From: Pseudoclavibacter sp. RFBB5
GTDB taxonomy: Bacteria; Actinomycetota; Actinomycetes; Actinomycetales; Microbacteriaceae
Length of the DNA stretch: 64,000 bases
Assembly: GCF_002931555.1 (NCBI RefSeq)
Contig: NZ_PSTZ01000005.1
Location: 124,001-188,000, forward strand
Direction of reading: 5' to 3'
Numbering within the stretch: the first letter of the stretch is position 1; every line of letters starts with the position of its first letter. The notes beneath the pieces were generated by a model. The model was not told where the DNA came from and ran no database searches. It saw nothing but the letters and a program-made list of their open reading frames with translations. This document shows, one piece after another, positions 32,297-40,702 of this stretch. The translations under genes were made by a program, and so were the position numbers.

Positions 32297-32881
32297 ATGT
32301 TCTCTGCGCATCCACGACGCCCGGCGGCACTCGCGACCGCGCTGGTCGCCTGCACCGTGCTCAGCGGATGCGGGCCCGCCTACCCGGAGATCCCTCGCGA
32401 CGCCGAGACCGGCGGGCAGACGCTCGCCGAGCTTGAGGACACCCTCGACGCCATCGAAGGGCTCACCTTCTCCGACGTCGGCGGGTCGGCCCCCAACGTC
32501 AAGGGCAACACCGGGTTCGGTGTGAATGTGACCCTGGAGGAGGGGTACCAGCTCGCCGACCCTGGCGCGCTCCTCGTCTTTCTCACCGAATCGGCGTGGT
32601 CGGTGCGCGACGACCACATGCCGAACATCGCCATCGAGATCCGCTTCACGGGACCCGCGGACGACGGTATCGACATGACCGCCGTCGGCATCGAGACCGG
32701 GTGGGTGCCGAGCGCCTCCTCGACTCCTGGAGTTGCCGACAACGGCTTCACCAGCGTGTCCGTTCCCGTCGCCGACTACGCCACCGAGAAGGGTGTGCCC
32801 GAGAACGCGGTGCGACTCGGGCCGTGGCCCGGCGACGTACCCGAGGTCCCGGCCGGGATGGTCGTCGAACGCCGAGACTGA
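32297..32881 (+). CDS. Putative lipoprotein, function unknown
   Basis: A 194-residue protein with an Arg-containing N-terminus, a hydrophobic stretch and lipobox VLSGC near residue 25, so it is likely attached to the outer face of the membrane. The mature part has short beta-strand-like pieces (GNTGFGVNVTLEEGYQL, IAIEIRFTGPADDGIDM) and no recognised domain. ATG 32297 is used because the signal peptide starts there. It lies between the ADP-ribosylglycohydrolase gene and the PLP enzyme gene with gaps of 137 and 63 bases. Confidence 0.7.
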   Translation: MFSAHPRRPAALATALVACTVLSGCGPAYPEIPRDAETGGQTLAELEDTLDAIEGLTFSDVGGSAPNVKGNTGFGVNVTLEEGYQLADPGALLVFLTESAWSVRDDHMPNIAIEIRFTGPADDGIDMTAVGIETGWVPSASSTPGVADNGFTSVSVPVADYATEKGVPENAVRLGPWPGDVPEVPAGMVVERRD

Positions 32882-32944
32882 CCGACGCGCCGACCCCGCA
32901 GGCCGCGGGGAAGCATCCGGCCGCTCGCGTCGCATACTGGATCG

Positions 32945-34033
32945 GTGGCACACGCAACCGAGACCCCAGACCGACGCCAGTGGATTCGCGAGGCGATCCG
33001 CGTGCTCGAGGCCGACGCCAACCGCAGCGCCGACACGCACCTCCACGTCTTCCCGCTTCCGCCGGAGTGGGGCATCGACCTGTATCTGAAGGACGAGTCG
33101 GTGCACCCGACGGGCTCGCTGAAGCACCGCCTGGCTCGCTCCCTCATCCTCTACGCCATCGTGAACGGGCAGGTCGGCCCGAGCACGACGCTCGTCGAGG
33201 CGTCGAGCGGGTCGACCGCCGTGTCGGAGTCGTACTTCGCGCGGATGCTCGGGCTGCCGTTCGTCACCGTCGTGCCCCGCACCACGAGCCCCGAGAAGAT
33301 CGAGCTCATCGAGTTCTACGGCGGCCGCTGCCACATGGTCGACGAGCCCCTCCACGTGTACTCCGAGGCGGAACGGCTCGCCGACGAGCTCGACGGGCAC
33401 TACCTCGACCAGTTCACCAACGCCGAACGTGCCACCGACTGGCGAGGCAACAACAACATCGCGAAGAGCGTCTACTCGCAGATGACGCTGGAACGCTTCC
33501 CTGTCCCCAGCTGGATCGTGGTCAGCGCCGGCACCGGCGGCACCTCCGCGACCTTCGGCCGCTACGCCAGGTACTGCGGGCACGACACCCGTCTGGCCGT
33601 CGTGGACCCGGAAGGCTCGGCGTTCTACGAGGCCTGGAAGACCGGAGACCGCAGCCACGCGACCGGTCGGGGCTCGAAGATCGAGGGCATCGGCCGCCCG
33701 CGCGTCGAGCCTTCGTTCATCGAGACGGTCATCGACGACATGATCCAGGTGCCGGACGCCGCCTCCGTCGCCGCGATCCGCGTCCTCCGTGAGCGCACCC
33801 AGCACTGGGCGGGCGGATCCACCGGGACGAACCTCGTGGGCGCCTTCCAGATCATCGCGCGGATGCTCGCCGCCGGTGAGAAGGGCAGTGTCGTCACCCT
33901 CATCTGCGACGGGGGAGCCCGCTACGCGAACACCTACTACGACGACGCCTGGGTTGCGGCGCGGGGTTGGGACCTCGAACCCCACCTCGACCGGATGCAT
34001 TCGTTCCTCGACACGGGCAAGTGGAACGACTGA
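32945..34033 (+). CDS. PLP-dependent cysteine synthase-family enzyme, L-cysteine desulfhydrase-like
   Basis: A 362-residue fold-type II PLP enzyme. Lys60 in [11 protein letters not shown] is the Schiff-base Lys; the substrate loop is [12 protein letters not shown] and the phosphate loop [14 protein letters not shown]. The size and the motif details (SGSTAVSES, ending [16 protein letters not shown]) resemble the mycobacterial cysteine desulfhydrase Cds1 more than CysK or CysM. It would convert cysteine to pyruvate, ammonia and sulfide. GTG 32945 is the start. The gene stands alone, followed by the TetR-SDR pair. The exact reaction is inference from resemblance. Confidence 0.85.
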   Translation: MAHATETPDRRQWIREAIRVLEADANRSADTHLHVFPLPPEWGIDLYLKDESVHPTGSLKHRLARSLILYAIVNGQVGPSTTLVEASSGSTAVSESYFARMLGLPFVTVVPRTTSPEKIELIEFYGGRCHMVDEPLHVYSEAERLADELDGHYLDQFTNAERATDWRGNNNIAKSVYSQMTLERFPVPSWIVVSAGTGGTSATFGRYARYCGHDTRLAVVDPEGSAFYEAWKTGDRSHATGRGSKIEGIGRPRVEPSFIETVIDDMIQVPDAASVAAIRVLRERTQHWAGGSTGTNLVGAFQIIARMLAAGEKGSVVTLICDGGARYANTYYDDAWVAARGWDLEPHLDRMHSFLDTGKWND

Positions 34034-34070
34034 GGCCAACTCGAACCTGCACCACACGTCGTCCACTTTC

Positions 34071-34098
34071 TGGACAACAGTCCGAAACTTGCTAGGCT
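34071..34098 (+). promoter_or_regulatory. Promoter of the TetR-SDR pair, probably leaderless
   Basis: TGGACA (34071-34076) and TAGGCT (34093-34098) form a -35/-10 pair with a 16-base spacer. The GTG start at 34105 is only six bases past the -10, so the transcript would begin at or near the start codon. The imperfect inverted repeat TTTCTGGAC / GTCCGAAA (34067-34088) overlaps the promoter and may be the TetR operator. Confidence 0.55.
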
Positions 34099-34104
34099 CG
34101 TCGT

Positions 34105-34698
34105 GTGCCAACGACCGCCACGCCCCGCTCGCCTGACCCTCGCCCCGCCCGGACGCAGGCCGCGATCGTCGCCGCCGTCGAGGAGCTCTCAGCTCGTGGC
34201 GAAGAGGTCACGGTGCCGGCGATCGTCGCCGAAGCCGGCGTCAGCCGCTCAACCTTCTACGCGCAGTTCCGCGACCTCGACGCGCTCGCCGTCCGCATCC
34301 TCACCGAGGTCTTCACGCAGATCGAGGAACTCGACCTGAGTTTGCGCGCGTCCGCGACCCCCATCGAGACCGCCCGGGCGACGACCTCGCAGCTCGTCGC
34401 CGAATTCGCGAAGCGCCGCACGCTCTACGCAGGGGTGTTCGGCAGCCGCACGACCACGGAAGCGGCCCGGGCCGTCCGCGCGGCCTTCGCCGAGCAGGCC
34501 CTCGGCACGATGCGGCTCACCGTTCCCGTAGGCCTCGACCCGGAGGTCGCCGCCGAGTACGTCGCGGGCGGCAGCCTCGCCGTCATCACGGCCTGGCTGC
34601 TCAGCGACACCCCAGAACCCACCGAACGCGTGCAGCAACAGCTGCTCGCGCTTCTCCCCGCCTGGCTCATCAACGACGATAAGGACACCTCCTCATGA
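34105..34698 (+). CDS. TetR-family transcriptional regulator
   Basis: A 197-residue regulator with the TetR headpiece RTQAAIVAAVEELSARG, then EAGVSRSTFYAQFRDLDALA. The rest is a helical ligand-binding domain. GTG 34105 is probably the first codon of a leaderless mRNA. Its stop overlaps the SDR start by four bases (ATGA), so it very likely controls the dehydrogenase with which it is co-transcribed. Confidence 0.9.
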   Translation: MPTTATPRSPDPRPARTQAAIVAAVEELSARGEEVTVPAIVAEAGVSRSTFYAQFRDLDALAVRILTEVFTQIEELDLSLRASATPIETARATTSQLVAEFAKRRTLYAGVFGSRTTTEAARAVRAAFAEQALGTMRLTVPVGLDPEVAAEYVAGGSLAVITAWLLSDTPEPTERVQQQLLALLPAWLINDDKDTSS

Positions 34699-35480
34699 CC
34701 CGCACCTACGTAGTCACCGGCTCCGCCTCCGGCATCGGGAAGGTCACCGCCGAGAAGCTCCGTGCCGACGGGCACACCGTGATCGGCGTCGACCTCAAGA
34801 ACGCCGACATCAACGCCGACCTCACCACCGCCGAGGGCCGGGCCGAGCTTGTCACCCGCGCCGAGGAGCTCAGCGGCGGCGTGGTCGATGGCGTGCTCGC
34901 CATCGCGGGCCTCGTCATCCCGGCTCCGGTCACCGTCGCTGTGAACCATTTCGGCGCCGTCGCCACACTTGAGGGCCTCCGCCCGCTGCTCGCGAAGTCC
35001 GACGCGCCCCGCGCAGCCGTCGTCGCATCCCTCGCCGCCCTCGAGGAGGTCGACCAGCAGCTCCTCGACCTCATCGAGTCGGGCGACGAAGCTGCCGCGC
35101 TCGCCTACGCCGACTCGCTCGGTGCCACCGCCAACGCGGCGGGCTCTTCGGTGCTCTACACAACCTCGAAGCTGTCGATCGCCCGCTGGGTTCGGAAGAA
35201 CGCCCCCACCGCCGAGTGGGCGAAAGCTGGCATCGCGCTCAACGCCGTCGCGCCCGGCGTCATCCTCACCCCGATGACCGCGGCCGCACTCGATACCGAG
35301 GAAGGCCGCGCGGCAATGGATGCGGGTGCCCCGGCACCATACGGCGGCCCGGCCGCCGACCCCATCCAGGTCTCGAACCTGCTCGCGTGGCTCACCAGCG
35401 TGGACAACGGCTGCGTCACCGGGCAGATCATCTTCATCGACGGGGGAGCGGAGAGCATCCGCCGGCCCGAGCAGGTCTAG
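34695..35480 (+). CDS. Short-chain dehydrogenase/reductase (SDR)
   Basis: A 261-residue NAD(P)-dependent oxidoreductase. The cofactor motif TGSASGIG is at residues 8-15, the Asp in VIGVDLKNADI suggests NAD use, and the catalytic YTTSK lies near 155-159 with a Ser in AGSSVLYT. The end TGQIIFIDGGAES is the common SDR tail. The NNAG motif is replaced by AIAGLV, and an insertion-like segment (EEVDQQLLDLIESGDEAAAL) near 115-135 resembles hydroxysteroid-dehydrogenase-like SDRs. Substrate unknown. Co-transcribed with tetR. Confidence 0.9.
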   Translation: MTRTYVVTGSASGIGKVTAEKLRADGHTVIGVDLKNADINADLTTAEGRAELVTRAEELSGGVVDGVLAIAGLVIPAPVTVAVNHFGAVATLEGLRPLLAKSDAPRAAVVASLAALEEVDQQLLDLIESGDEAAALAYADSLGATANAAGSSVLYTTSKLSIARWVRKNAPTAEWAKAGIALNAVAPGVILTPMTAAALDTEEGRAAMDAGAPAPYGGPAADPIQVSNLLAWLTSVDNGCVTGQIIFIDGGAESIRRPEQV

Positions 35481-35882
35481 CGAGCCGGGCCGTCTCTTCG
35501 GAGTATGCCGGCCGGCGGCGGAGTCTTGCCGTCGGTCGGTCCGTAGGTCCTCGGTGTCATACGACCTTCTTGACCACGCTCGACTTCAGCTGCATCTGCC
35601 CGAACGCTTCGGACTCTGGTGATGCGGCGCAAAGTATCGCGTCACCGAGGTAATAGGTATCGAGCTTTAGGCGCGGTGGCTATCCTCGCTAGCAAATACC
35701 GTGGCTCCTGCTTCAGAGAGCGCGGAAAGTGAGGCGCTCGGTCCGTGGCGAGCTTTCCGTGGGTAATTTCAATGACATTGACGGTGGAGTCGCCAATCTG
35801 ACCAGTTCGATTTCTTCGGAAAGAGTCCGCGCGGCCAAGATCGGAAGGCTGCAACAGGGCAGCGAAGTAACTGGGGGAGAAC
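35481..35882. other. Non-coding stretch with a duplicated 3' end of the PhnA-like gene
   Basis: No gene is seen in these 402 bases. Positions 35563-35604 repeat 36577-36618 with one mismatch (see repeat entries); weaker similarity extends about ten bases to the left. To the right of the repeat the DNA becomes clearly lower in G+C and runs into the hypothetical gene at 35883. GGGGGAGAAC just before 35883 is that gene's RBS. Confidence 0.6.
35563..35604 (-). repeat. Direct repeat copy A: duplicated 3' end of the PhnA-like gene
   Basis: A 42-base copy, one mismatch from 36577-36618. On the minus strand it still reads FGQMQLKSSVVKK followed by VV and a TGA stop at 35560, the C-terminus of the PhnA-like protein, but nothing upstream of it is homologous. 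Together with copy B it brackets about 970 bases with a low-GC gene, as expected after insertion of foreign DNA into the 3' end of a gene that restores that end. Confidence 0.75.
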
Positions 35883-36380
35883 ATGGGATTCTGGGGCGAC
35901 CTTCCGACTTGGATCACGACTGTGGCCGTTGGCCTCGCGGTCTGGCAGTTCTGGCACGAGCGGCAAAGGCGGCGAGCAGAGGTGGACCTTGATCGCCGCG
36001 CGCAGCCTTCGCGCCTCACCACATGGGTCGTGGCCAGAATCGGAGACCAGCCGTACCCCATTTCTCGTGGGGTGGTCGTGAATAACCACTCCGGTACGTC
36101 GTTCAACAGTGTGCAGATCTCAGTGAAGTTCGATAATCAGGAGATGAAGCCAATCAATATCAGCGTACTGCCGCCAGGGGAATTCTTCGTCGAGTTTGAT
36201 GCCAATTCGAAGAGGTGGAATTTTGCTGAGCGTTGCGAAGATGCCAAGGCTGATGGCACCTGGTTGCGTCCCGTGATGCAGACAGAGAAGTACACCGTGG
36301 AATCAGTTGAGTTCTCTGACAACAAAGCTCAACGTTGGCGGACGAACGACCGAGCGATTCTTGAGCTCGTCGCCACGTGA
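35883..36380 (+). CDS. Hypothetical membrane-anchored protein in low-GC insertion
   Basis: A 165-residue protein from ATG 35883, preceded by GGGGGAGA. One N-terminal hydrophobic segment (WITTVAVGLAVWQFW) is followed by a basic stretch HERQRRRAEVDLDRR, so the rest (about 130 residues) probably lies in the cytoplasm. It contains VVVNNHSGTSFNSVQISVKF and looks beta-rich. I do not recognise it. A counted line (36121-36180) has 30 G/C of 60, well below its neighbours, and the gene sits between two copies of the 3' end of the PhnA-like gene, so it is likely acquired. Confidence 0.65.
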   Translation: MGFWGDLPTWITTVAVGLAVWQFWHERQRRRAEVDLDRRAQPSRLTTWVVARIGDQPYPISRGVVVNNHSGTSFNSVQISVKFDNQEMKPINISVLPPGEFFVEFDANSKRWNFAERCEDAKADGTWLRPVMQTEKYTVESVEFSDNKAQRWRTNDRAILELVAT

Positions 36381-36570
36381 GCCCCGGGCATGGCAACTTG
36401 TGCGCGGAACGTCAGCTGAACGGAGCCGGGGGCTCGCGCAGACTCGCGCTGGCCTTGGTCAGTCGTAGGTCGAACGAGTAAGCGGGGCGCGGTGCGTGGC
36501 GTCTCCTCGACGCCGTTCTGTCACGGAAAGGCGCCCGGCGGATCGATTTCGAGGGGCGGTCCGCCGGTCG

Positions 36571-36927
36571 TCAGACGATCTTCTTGACCACGCTCGACTT
36601 CAGCTGCATCTGCCCGAAGCCTGGCACCTTCGCGTCGATGTCGTGGTCGCCGACGCCGTCCGTGATCAGGCGGATGCCGTTGACCTTCGTGCCCACCTTG
36701 ACCGTTCCGCCGCCTGCGCCCTTGACCTTGAGGTCCTTCGCGATCGTGACGGAGTCGCCGTCGGCCAGCACGTTCCCGACCGAGTCCCGAACCTCGACGT
36801 GTGCCTCGGCACCGTCGGCGTCACCGGGCGCCCACTCGTGGCCGCACATCGGGCACACCAGCAGCGCACCCATCTCGTAGGCGAGCTCGCTCGCGCACTC
36901 GGGACACGGGGGAAGCTGATCAGGCAT
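36571..36927 (-). CDS. yjdM: PhnA/YjdM-family zinc-ribbon protein
   Basis: A 118-residue protein. The N-terminal zinc ribbon has CPECASE and CPMCGHEW, and the C-terminal PhnA domain has VRDSVGNVLADGDSVT and DLKVKGAGGGTVKVGT; it ends in GQMQLKSSVVKKIV. The family was named for its place beside the E. coli phn genes, but its role in phosphonate use is not established. Its 3' end is duplicated about 1 kb away at 35563-35604. It is not near the phnCDE genes of this window. Confidence 0.92.
   Translation of the reverse strand: MPDQLPPCPECASELAYEMGALLVCPMCGHEWAPGDADGAEAHVEVRDSVGNVLADGDSVTIAKDLKVKGAGGGTVKVGTKVNGIRLITDGVGDHDIDAKVPGFGQMQLKSSVVKKIV
36577..36618 (-). repeat. Direct repeat copy B: native 3' end of the PhnA-like gene
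   Basis: The 42 bases encode the last residues (FGQMQLKSSVVKKI) of the PhnA-like protein. Copy A at 35563-35604 differs by one base. The copies are in the same orientation, 1014 bases apart, and flank the low-GC hypothetical gene. Confidence 0.75.
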
Positions 36928-37054
36928 CGAGGCTGACCTCCAGGAAATCTTGCCGAACTCGGAACGTCGACAACGCTAGGGCACGAGGCGTCGCCGCATC
37001 GAACGATGGCGTCGGAAACCCGAGAGGGAACGCGACGACGGCCTGCTCCGTACG

Positions 37055-37435
37055 ATGGTGCAGATGGATACCCCCTTTGCCGTTCGAATCGTTCTGGCAA
37101 TCGTCATGGCCGGATCCGGGCTCCTCACCATGTGGATGGCCCAGGCCGCCGCCTCGGGCCAGCTGAAGCGGAACGACATCGCCGGCATCCGCACGCCGAG
37201 CACGATGTCGAGCGACGTCGCCTGGCTTGCGGCGCACGTGCGGTCGAAGCGCGCCACGATGACCGCCGGCATCCTGGCGCTCGTGACCGGCCTGGTGGTG
37301 ATGATCCCGATGCCCAACCCGGTCATGATCGGGGTTGTCTTGGCGGGATGCGCGGCCCTGCTCGGGTTCGTCCTCTACGGCGCCCGCGTTGGCGTCCGAG
37401 CGGCGAAGGCGGTCGGAAGAAGCTCGCAGAGCTGA
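37055..37435 (+). CDS. SdpI-family membrane protein
   Basis: A 126-residue protein with three hydrophobic segments: VLAIVMAGSGLLTMWMA, MTAGILALVTGLVVMIP and VVLAGCAALLGFVLYGA. Between the first two lies GIRTPSTMSSDVAWLAAH, which matches the SdpI signature (GxRTxxTxxxxxAWxxAN-like). SdpI in Bacillus gives immunity to the toxin SDP; most actinobacterial homologues have unknown function. ATG 37055 is used; ATG 37064 is an alternative. Divergent from the PhnA-like gene. Confidence 0.75.
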   Translation: MVQMDTPFAVRIVLAIVMAGSGLLTMWMAQAAASGQLKRNDIAGIRTPSTMSSDVAWLAAHVRSKRATMTAGILALVTGLVVMIPMPNPVMIGVVLAGCAALLGFVLYGARVGVRAAKAVGRSSQS

Positions 37436-37568
37436 GGCTCTCACTTAATGCATCGAGATGTTCGCGGTCTTCATCGGGTTGGCAATCCGGGGACTGCCCG
37501 GGGATACGCATCGTGAGTATTTTCCCTAGCCTTCAGGCAACTCCCAGTTTCCGTCAGAAGGTTTCCGA

Positions 37569-38537
37569 ATGTCCCTTCCTCCAGCAGCACCCAACTTCGG
37601 TGCGCAGTCGCAACCTCAGCCTCCGCAGAACGGGTACGGCCAGCAACAGAATCACCACAGCTTTCTCCCGGCTCAATCAGTTGGGAGGAAGCTCAAGGGG
37701 CTCGCGGTGACGGCCCTTGTAGTCGGCATCGTCGCTTTCCTGATCGGGCTCGTTCCGGTTCTTGGATTGCTCGTCGGGTTCGTGGCGATCGTGTTCGGTG
37801 TTCTCGCTCTCAGCAAGGGGCAGAGCCGGCCCATGGCGGTCGTTGGAATCGTCCTCGCGTCGTTGGCTGTGGTCGCGTCGATCGGCACCACGATCGGACT
37901 GGGCGGTTCGGGAGATGCAGACGAGCCGGTAGCGGCCGTTGCGACGACGGAAGCGACCGCTGCCGCAGAAGTAGAAGCTGTCGTCGAAGTGCCCGCTGAA
38001 CCCGTTGAGGAGGCCCCCGCGGTTACTCCCACGCAAGCGCCGGCGGAGCCGGTTCCAGCTGACGCCTACGGTGGTTACCCCGACCAGCAATTGTCATTTG
38101 TCACGGTCGCTGATCAGCACCTGGACGCTTACGACGCAGCGTCTACAGAACTTCAGGAATCGGAAGCCATCCGTTCGAGAGATGCAGCGCTCTGCGAAAC
38201 CGTCCCTGGCGGTGCTACCCAGCAGTGGGTGGGCAAGATCATTGAGATCGGGGCCAACGATGAGGGCAAGGCGCACGTTCGCATCGAAATTGCGGAGAAC
38301 ATGGTCTTCCAGACCTGGAACAATGCGTTCTCGGACATTGGCGACAACACTCTGATCGAGCCTGGGACTCCGATGTTCACCGCCCTGACCTCAATGGAGG
38401 AAGGGCAGCTCGTCACCTTCTCTGGGACGCTCCTGACCGGTACCGACTCGTGCCTCAAGAAGGCGAACCTGACGGACGCCTTCTATGCCGTCGACCCGAA
38501 CTGGCTCATGGTCTTCTCCGACATCCGCGCACAGTAA
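37569..38537 (+). CDS. DUF4190-type membrane protein with extracellular domain
   Basis: A 322-residue protein. A Pro/Gln-rich cytoplasmic tail (residues 1-35) leads to two hydrophobic hairpin segments, LAVTALVVGIVAFLIGLVPV with LGLLVGFVAIVFGVLAL, and PMAVVGIVLASLAVVASIG. This is the DUF4190 pattern. An Ala/Glu/Pro-rich linker (110-165) connects to an outside domain of about 150 residues with two Cys (ALCETV, DSCLKK). The function is unknown; such proteins are common in actinobacteria. A hairpin follows the stop. Confidence 0.75.
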   Translation: MSLPPAAPNFGAQSQPQPPQNGYGQQQNHHSFLPAQSVGRKLKGLAVTALVVGIVAFLIGLVPVLGLLVGFVAIVFGVLALSKGQSRPMAVVGIVLASLAVVASIGTTIGLGGSGDADEPVAAVATTEATAAAEVEAVVEVPAEPVEEAPAVTPTQAPAEPVPADAYGGYPDQQLSFVTVADQHLDAYDAASTELQESEAIRSRDAALCETVPGGATQQWVGKIIEIGANDEGKAHVRIEIAENMVFQTWNNAFSDIGDNTLIEPGTPMFTALTSMEEGQLVTFSGTLLTGTDSCLKKANLTDAFYAVDPNWLMVFSDIRAQ

Positions 38538-38551
38538 GACTTCGAGTGAAC

Positions 38552-38595
38552 TGAACCGTCGTGGCTGCTGCCAGAGCAGTGGCGACGACGGTTCA
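38552..38595. terminator. Hairpin between convergent genes
   Basis: TGAACCGTCGT (38552-38562) pairs with ACGACGGTTCA (38585-38595), and CTGCT/AGCAG pair inside the loop. The hairpin starts 15 bases past the DUF4190 gene stop and overlaps the stop codon of the minus-strand gene that ends at 38593. Confidence 0.55.
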
Positions 38596-38982
38596 TCCGC
38601 GTCCGAACGACTCCACCTGAGTGCGCTCGCCGGCGCTGAACTCCTCCAAGGCACGATCGAACGTGTACGACGAGGCGCGGAACATGACGGACTCGTCGTC
38701 CCCGACGAGGATCATGCCGCCGACGCGAACCGCGCGGAACACCGCGACCCCGCCCTCGAATGGCACCGCGCGCAACGGGTGAGGGGACTCCTGACCGGCC
38801 TTTGCCGCCATCACGCCGAACAATCGTCCGGCGGTCAGCGCGAGCCGCCGCTCATCTGGCGTCAGCGCCACGAACGAAGGGTCGGTCTCAAGGTTCTGCT
38901 CAGTCCCGGGCTCCTCGGGGTCTCGTTCGGGAACCGCGTCGGAATCTCCGGAACCGGAGTCGACGCTGTTTGCGTCCCTCAC
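38593..38982 (-). CDS. Hypothetical protein
   Basis: A 129-residue soluble protein. The first 40 residues are acidic and disordered-looking (DSGSGDSDAVPERDPEEPG); the rest reads LTPDERRLALTAGRLFGVMA and VAVFRAVRVGGMILVGDDES. I do not recognise it. GTG 38982 overlaps the cupin stop by four bases, which decides the start; a longer frame upstream would run inside the cupin gene. Probably co-transcribed with the cupin. Confidence 0.6.
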   Translation of the reverse strand: MRDANSVDSGSGDSDAVPERDPEEPGTEQNLETDPSFVALTPDERRLALTAGRLFGVMAAKAGQESPHPLRAVPFEGGVAVFRAVRVGGMILVGDDESVMFRASSYTFDRALEEFSAGERTQVESFGRG

Positions 38983-39278
38983 GCGACGGAGCCCTTCGCC
39001 TCGACCTCCACGAACGTGAACTGCTCGTCGCGGTCGTTGACGATGTTGTGGTGCGCGCCGGCCTCGCGGCTGTAGCTGACGCCCGCCGTGCACTCCATCG
39101 CGAACGGATCGGCGGTCTTGGTCTCCACGGTCAGGGTCCCCGTCGTCTGCGGCACGACGACGTACGGCATCGTGTGCGTATGCCAGCCGGTCTCAGCACC
39201 GGGAGGGAAGTGCCACTCGGTGACGCGGAATCGGTCGTCATCGACCTGGACGGTTGGGGTGGCGGCGGGGCGGGTCAT
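38979..39278 (-). CDS. Small cupin-domain protein
   Basis: A 99-residue single-domain cupin. The first motif is WHFPPGAETGWHTHTMPYVV (G-x5-HxH-x4-E-like, with His-x-His) and the second contains GVSYSREAGAHHNIVN with a metal-ligand His. It should form a metal-binding beta barrel; enzyme or binding role unknown. It is followed by a hypothetical gene with a four-base overlap. Confidence 0.85.
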   Translation of the reverse strand: MTRPAATPTVQVDDDRFRVTEWHFPPGAETGWHTHTMPYVVVPQTTGTLTVETKTADPFAMECTAGVSYSREAGAHHNIVNDRDEQFTFVEVEAKGSVA

Positions 39279-39321
39279 GACACGACGCTAGCGGTCGCGA
39301 TCGCCGGGCGTGCCCGTCCGC

Positions 39322-39522
39322 CTAGTTCTGCTCCTCAGCAGGGTCCTCTGCTTCCTGCTGCGTCTCCTCGGTGCGGTCGCGGAGCTTGTCGGCCATCGCG
39401 GCCGCGCCGTCACGGCCGTGCTCGCCCTCGACCTCCTCGATGATGTCGCGCAGGTTCTCGTCGCCGGTCGAGGAGTCGCTCGAATCGTCGGACGCGGGGG
39501 ATACGTTCTGTGGGGTGGTCAT
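39322..39522 (-). CDS. Small acidic protein, function unknown
   Basis: A 66-residue, highly acidic, probably disordered protein (SPASDDSSDSSTGDENLRDI, then VEGEHGRDGAAAMADKLRDR and EETQQEAEDPAEEQN). The helix-forming centre could bind a partner. ATG 39522 is used. I have no family for it. It stands alone between the cupin and the flavin oxidoreductase genes. Confidence 0.5.
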   Translation of the reverse strand: MTTPQNVSPASDDSSDSSTGDENLRDIIEEVEGEHGRDGAAAMADKLRDRTEETQQEAEDPAEEQN

Positions 39523-39559
39523 GGCGCGACCGTACGCACCGAGGCTGGGCGGCCGCAGA

Positions 39560-40702
39560 TCATCGCCTGACTGCCGGCTCCCGTGGTCCCACGGTGTGCT
39601 CGCTCCGCCCCAGCTCGAGCTTCTCGATCGCTCGCGCCGCATCCCGTCCCGCCCGGTTCGCGCCGACCGTCGACTGAGACGGCCCGAACCCGATGAGGTG
39701 GATGCGCGGCTCGTCGGCGACCTGCGTGCCCCGCATCGTGATGCCGCCGCGCTCGTTGCGCAGCCCCAGCGTGTCGAGGTGCGCGAGGTCGGCGCGGAAG
39801 CCGGTCGCCCAGAGGATCACATCCACGGGCGTGAAGGTGCCGTCGGCCTCGCGCACCCCGCCCGGTTCGATCGCGGTGAACATGGGCCGCCGCACGAGCG
39901 CCCCGCGGTCGCGCGCGGCGATCGCGTACGACGACCAGCCGAGACCCGTATACGAGACGACGCTGCTCGCCGGCTCGCCCGCCTCGACGTCGGCGATGAC
40001 CTTCGCGATCGTGGTCCGCCCCTCAACCTCCGGGTCGAAGCCGCCCTCCAGGAACACCGGCTCGCGCCGCGTGTACCAGAACGTCTGGGCCGTGCGCGAG
40101 ATCTCCTCCAGCTGCTGCACGGCTGAGATGCCGCCGCCCACGACAGCCACCCGCTGACCCGCGAACTCCTCCGCCGACACGTAGTCGCGCGTATGCAGCT
40201 GGTGCCCCGCGAAGGTCTCCTGGCCCGGGATGCTCGGCAGCAGCGGGTTGTTCCAGGTGCCGGTCGCGTTGATGATCGCGCTCGCCCGCCACACGCCGGC
40301 CGTATCGGTGCGCACGAGTAGCTCACCGCGGGGGTCGTCGTCGACGCGCGAGACGTCGAGCACCCGAACCGGTCGCACGATGGGCAGCGGATGCGCCCGC
40401 TCGAACGCAGCGAAGTACCGCGGCACCGCATCCCGGCTCGGCTCATCGTCGCTGCCGGGCGTGCGCGCGAACGTCGGCAGGTCGAAGATGCCGTTCACGG
40501 TCGCCATCGTCAGCGACTCCCACCGGTGCTGCCACGCGCCGCCAGGCTCGGGGTTCGCGTCGAGTATCACGAAGGTGCGTTCCGCTCCAGGCTCGTCCAG
40601 GGCACTCACGAAGCCGCGCCGCTGCAGGTGGAACCCCGCTGAGAGCCCGGCCTGCCCGGCGCCGATCACCACGACCGTCGCGGAGCGGGCGTTGTCAGCC
40701 AA
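39560..40702 (-). CDS. FAD-dependent oxidoreductase, flavin-containing monooxygenase-like
   Basis: A 380-residue two-dinucleotide-domain flavoenzyme. FAD is bound at VVIGAGQAGLSAGFHL (residues 11-26) and NAD(P)H at VAVVGGGISAVQQLEEI near 190. The third motif VDVILWATGFRADLAHL is the ATG motif of flavin monooxygenases. It probably oxidises a small molecule. TTG 40702 overlaps the end of the MarR gene by eight bases, so it is probably controlled by that regulator; the operators at 41224-41267 lie upstream of marR. Confidence 0.87.
   Translation of the reverse strand: MADNARSATVVVIGAGQAGLSAGFHLQRRGFVSALDEPGAERTFVILDANPEPGGAWQHRWESLTMATVNGIFDLPTFARTPGSDDEPSRDAVPRYFAAFERAHPLPIVRPVRVLDVSRVDDDPRGELLVRTDTAGVWRASAIINATGTWNNPLLPSIPGQETFAGHQLHTRDYVSAEEFAGQRVAVVGGGISAVQQLEEISRTAQTFWYTRREPVFLEGGFDPEVEGRTTIAKVIADVEAGEPASSVVSYTGLGWSSYAIAARDRGALVRRPMFTAIEPGGVREADGTFTPVDVILWATGFRADLAHLDTLGLRNERGGITMRGTQVADEPRIHLIGFGPSQSTVGANRAGRDAARAIEKLELGRSEHTVGPREPAVRR

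Noticed and set aside
31643-34111. Open frame of 822 codons on the minus strand
   Set aside because: It lies antisense to three well-supported genes (ADP-ribosylglycohydrolase, lipoprotein, PLP enzyme) and has no motif or credible start.
35642-36106. Open frame of 154 codons on the minus strand in the low-GC insertion
   Set aside because: It overlaps the better gene at 35883-36380 in antisense, has no RBS, and its translation is Arg-rich without pattern.
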